64,000 bases of DNA from CAYRJD01 sp965247395 (lineage in GTDB: Bacteria > Actinomycetota > Acidimicrobiia > Acidimicrobiales > Poriferisodalaceae): contig OZ252012.1 of NCBI GenBank assembly GCA_965247395.1, positions 1,240,001-1,304,000 on the forward strand. The letters run 5' to 3'. Below, piece after piece: positions 62,305-64,000 of the stretch. Below the pieces are notes generated by a model. The model was not told the DNA's origin and made no database searches. It saw nothing but the letters and a program-made list of their open reading frames with translations. The position numbers were made by a program, and so were the translations under genes. Position 1 is the first letter of the stretch. Each line of letters starts with the position of its first letter.

Positions 62305-63044
62305 TGGGTTTTTTCTCCTGATTCTGAGCTGTTAGTGGATTTGGGATCATTTGCCTCTGGCTCGACAGTGCCCTCCGCAACCTCTTCGGTCGCAGAAGCA
62401 GCTTCGGTTGCTTGCTTTGGCACGGTCTCAGCCTCAACTTCGACAGTGCTATCTGCTGCCTCTTCGGTCGCAGAAGCAGCTTCGGTTGTTTGCTCTGGCA
62501 CGGCCTCAGCGGGCAGCTTGGCGACGAGAGCGTCAAGCAAGCCGGACACCTCGCTCAAGACATTTGACATCATCGAGGCCAAAGCGGACAACGGTGCGGC
62601 AAATCCACCAGCCAACTGCGCCAGCACCTCATCGCGCGCGGGCAGCTTGGCTATCTCATCAATCTGGCGGGCATCAACGAAAGCACCCGACAAGATGCCG
62701 CCCTTGATTATCAGAGCGTCGTTTTTGGCTGCGAACTGGGTTAGCGCCTTGGCAACTCCCGAAGGATCTTTGCTAGAGAACGCCAGCGCTGTCGGCCCAA
62801 TTAACAACTCCATGAACTCGTCAGGAGTCTTGCCCTGCGCCGCACGACGCACGAGGCTGTTCTTATAGATCTTGTATGTCGCTTCGGCGGCGATGAGCGT
62901 CCCTCGCAGCTCGGCTAGCTGATCTACGTCTAGCCCGCGGTACTCCGTCAGCAGCACCACATCAGAGTCGGACAGCCATTGCGTGACTTCTTCAACCACA
63001 GCGACCTTGTCGGCACGTGGTTCTGTGCGTGTCGCTCGCTCCAC
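62301..63044 (-). CDS. rplJ: 50S ribosomal protein L10 with duplicated acidic C-terminal tail
   Basis: The stalk base protein L10: AVVEEVTQWLSDSDVVLLTEYRGLDVDQLAELR and YKIYKNSLVRRAAQG are conserved. The frame is open to 63131, but AGGAG lies 7 nt before the GTG at 63042-63044, which gives the normal N-terminus and was chosen. After the L12-binding helix come about 65 residues of acidic Ala/Thr/Glu sequence containing two copies of a 26-residue segment (78-bp DNA duplication). Confidence 0.96.
   Translation of the reverse strand: MERATRTEPRADKVAVVEEVTQWLSDSDVVLLTEYRGLDVDQLAELRGTLIAAEATYKIYKNSLVRRAAQGKTPDEFMELLIGPTALAFSSKDPSGVAKALTQFAAKNDALIIKGGILSGAFVDARQIDEIAKLPARDEVLAQLAGGFAAPLSALASMMSNVLSEVSGLLDALVAKLPAEAVPEQTTEAASATEEAADSTVEVEAETVPKQATEAASATEEVAEGTVEPEANDPKSTNSSESGEKTQ
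62381..62536. repeat. 78-bp duplication in rplJ 3' part
   Basis: The segment beginning CCTCTTCGGTCGCAGAAGCA recurs exactly 78 bp later (62381 and 62459), encoding two similar 26-residue blocks of the L10 tail. Boundaries are approximate because the copies diverge toward their ends. Confidence 0.85.
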
Positions 63045-63294
63045 TTGCTCTCTCCTGCTGTTGTGTTGGTATGACTTGAATTTGTGAGACTTGCTGCACA
63101 CTTGCAAGCAAGCAAAGCCAGACCACATCAACCGCTATGAAAAGCAGCTAACTGATCCGCCTCGTCAGGCTCGGAAGAGTCGCAACTCGCTCCGACTTGG
63201 TGGCACGAAGGCCGACCGGATGTCTTTGGCGAAGTGCGCAGGGTAGCGGCGCTAACCGCTAGCGGCAACTTGTGGTGCTAGTTGTAGTGCTGTA
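63045..63294 (-). promoter_or_regulatory. rplJ leader region with hairpin at 63171-63195
   Basis: The 250-bp rplA-rplJ gap has no gene. In transcript direction TCGGA GC GAGT TGCG ACTC T TCCGA folds as two stems with an asymmetric internal loop. In many bacteria the L10-L12 complex binds a leader of this kind and represses rplJL; here the assignment rests only on position and shape. Confidence 0.4.
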
Positions 63295-63996
63295 TTAGCT
63301 ACTAGCCAGGGCGGCAGGGTCAACCTTGACGCCTGGGCCCATCGTTGATGACACCGTGATCTTGCGCACGTAGCGACCTTTTGTCGAAGCAGGGCGGGAA
63401 CGCTCCAACTCGTTCATCACGGCACGCAGGTTTGCTTCAAGGTCGGCCTGAGAAAATCCGGCCTTGCCGATCCCTAGCGCTACATTGCCGTAACGATCGG
63501 CGCGAAACTCCACCTTGCCGCTCTTGAAATCGGTCACGGCTTGTTTGATGTTGGAGGTGACCGTTCCGGTCTTCGGATTTGGCATCAGACCACGCGGGCC
63601 CAACACACGGCCCAACTTCCCCACCACCGGCATCATCTCCGGTGTAGCTATGGCTACGTCAAAGTCGATAAAGCCACCTTCGATTCGCTCTGCTAGATCA
63701 CCTGCTCCCACCACGTCTGCTCCTGCGGCGGTTGCGTCTGCAGCATCGTCGCCCTGGGCAAACACCACTACTCGCACGTCACCACCGGTGCCTGACGGCA
63801 ACGCAACCGTGCCGCGCACCATCTGATCTGTCTTGCGAGTATCGACTCCCAGGCGCACCGACAGCTCTACCGTCTCGTCAAAACGAGCGGTCGCGGAGCC
63901 CTTGACAAACTCCAGTGCTTCGGCTGGCTGGTACTGCTTGTCACGATCTAAGCGACTCAAGATGTCCGAAAAACGCTTACCGGTCTTGGCACCCAC
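63295..63996 (-). CDS. rplA: 50S ribosomal protein L1
   Basis: L1 stalk protein. The PNPKTGTVTSNI segment, RGLMPNP, and the closing VRKITVSSTMGPGVKVDPAALA are typical. A GTG at 63994-63996 gives 233 residues starting MGAKTGKRFSDIL, close to the normal start, but the frame stays open to the window edge so a start slightly upstream is possible. rplK, nusG and secE would be expected beyond the edge. Confidence 0.96.
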   Translation of the reverse strand: MGAKTGKRFSDILSRLDRDKQYQPAEALEFVKGSATARFDETVELSVRLGVDTRKTDQMVRGTVALPSGTGGDVRVVVFAQGDDAADATAAGADVVGAGDLAERIEGGFIDFDVAIATPEMMPVVGKLGRVLGPRGLMPNPKTGTVTSNIKQAVTDFKSGKVEFRADRYGNVALGIGKAGFSQADLEANLRAVMNELERSRPASTKGRYVRKITVSSTMGPGVKVDPAALASS

Positions 63997-64000
63997 AGCT

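Overview
The window is 64 kb of bacterial core genome, almost entirely housekeeping genes. All but two genes lie on the minus strand. Gene order (rplA-rplJL-rpoBC-rpsL-rpsG-fusA-tuf-rpsJ, the S10-spc-alpha ribosomal clusters, then truA-rplM-rpsI-glmM-glmS-alr-tsaE-tsaB-rimI-tsaD-groES-groEL-guaA) and the actinobacterial flavour of RpoB/RpoC and TsaB suggest an actinobacterium. Moderate GC and the unusually extended proteins make me lean to Acidimicrobiia; that placement is inference and was not tested by a search.

Layout from left to right. 1-1865: a crotonase-family gene cut by the left edge and a divergent alpha/beta hydrolase. 1868-15366: metabolic and chaperone genes mdh, folD, purH, purN, sucD, sucC, a UvrD/PcrA helicase, argJ, guaA, groEL and groES, with a perfect CIRCE operator upstream of groES. 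15535-29078: the t6A/RimI cluster (tsaD, rimI, tsaB, tsaE), alr, the NAD(P)HX repair gene, acpS, a giant GlmS-like protein, glmM, rpsI, rplM, truA. 29164-31635: a D-aminoacylase-type amidohydrolase and an RraA-like gene that interrupt the usual rplQ-truA junction. 31650-48209: the alpha, spc and S10 ribosomal-protein clusters including secY and adk. 48214-63996: tuf, fusA, rpsG, rpsL, rpoC, rpoB, rplL, rplJ and rplA.

The most distinctive property is not a new operon but a genome style. Many otherwise conserved proteins carry low-complexity insertions or tails, several of them encoded by in-frame DNA tandem repeats with unit lengths divisible by three (9, 12, 27, 30, 33, 36 and 78 bp). Ribosomal proteins L22, L29, S17, L4, L10, S11 and S5 have such extensions, mostly acidic. 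One 30-bp array at the folD 3' end continues past the stop codon. RpoC is 1793 residues, nearly 500 more than usual, with two charged insertions that share an internally repeated motif, and it has lost all four cysteines of the second zinc site. The adk-rpmJ interval lacks map and infA, and a 338-bp structured non-coding spacer separates rpsJ from rplC.

No tRNA, rRNA, CRISPR array, insertion sequence or prophage was recognised.
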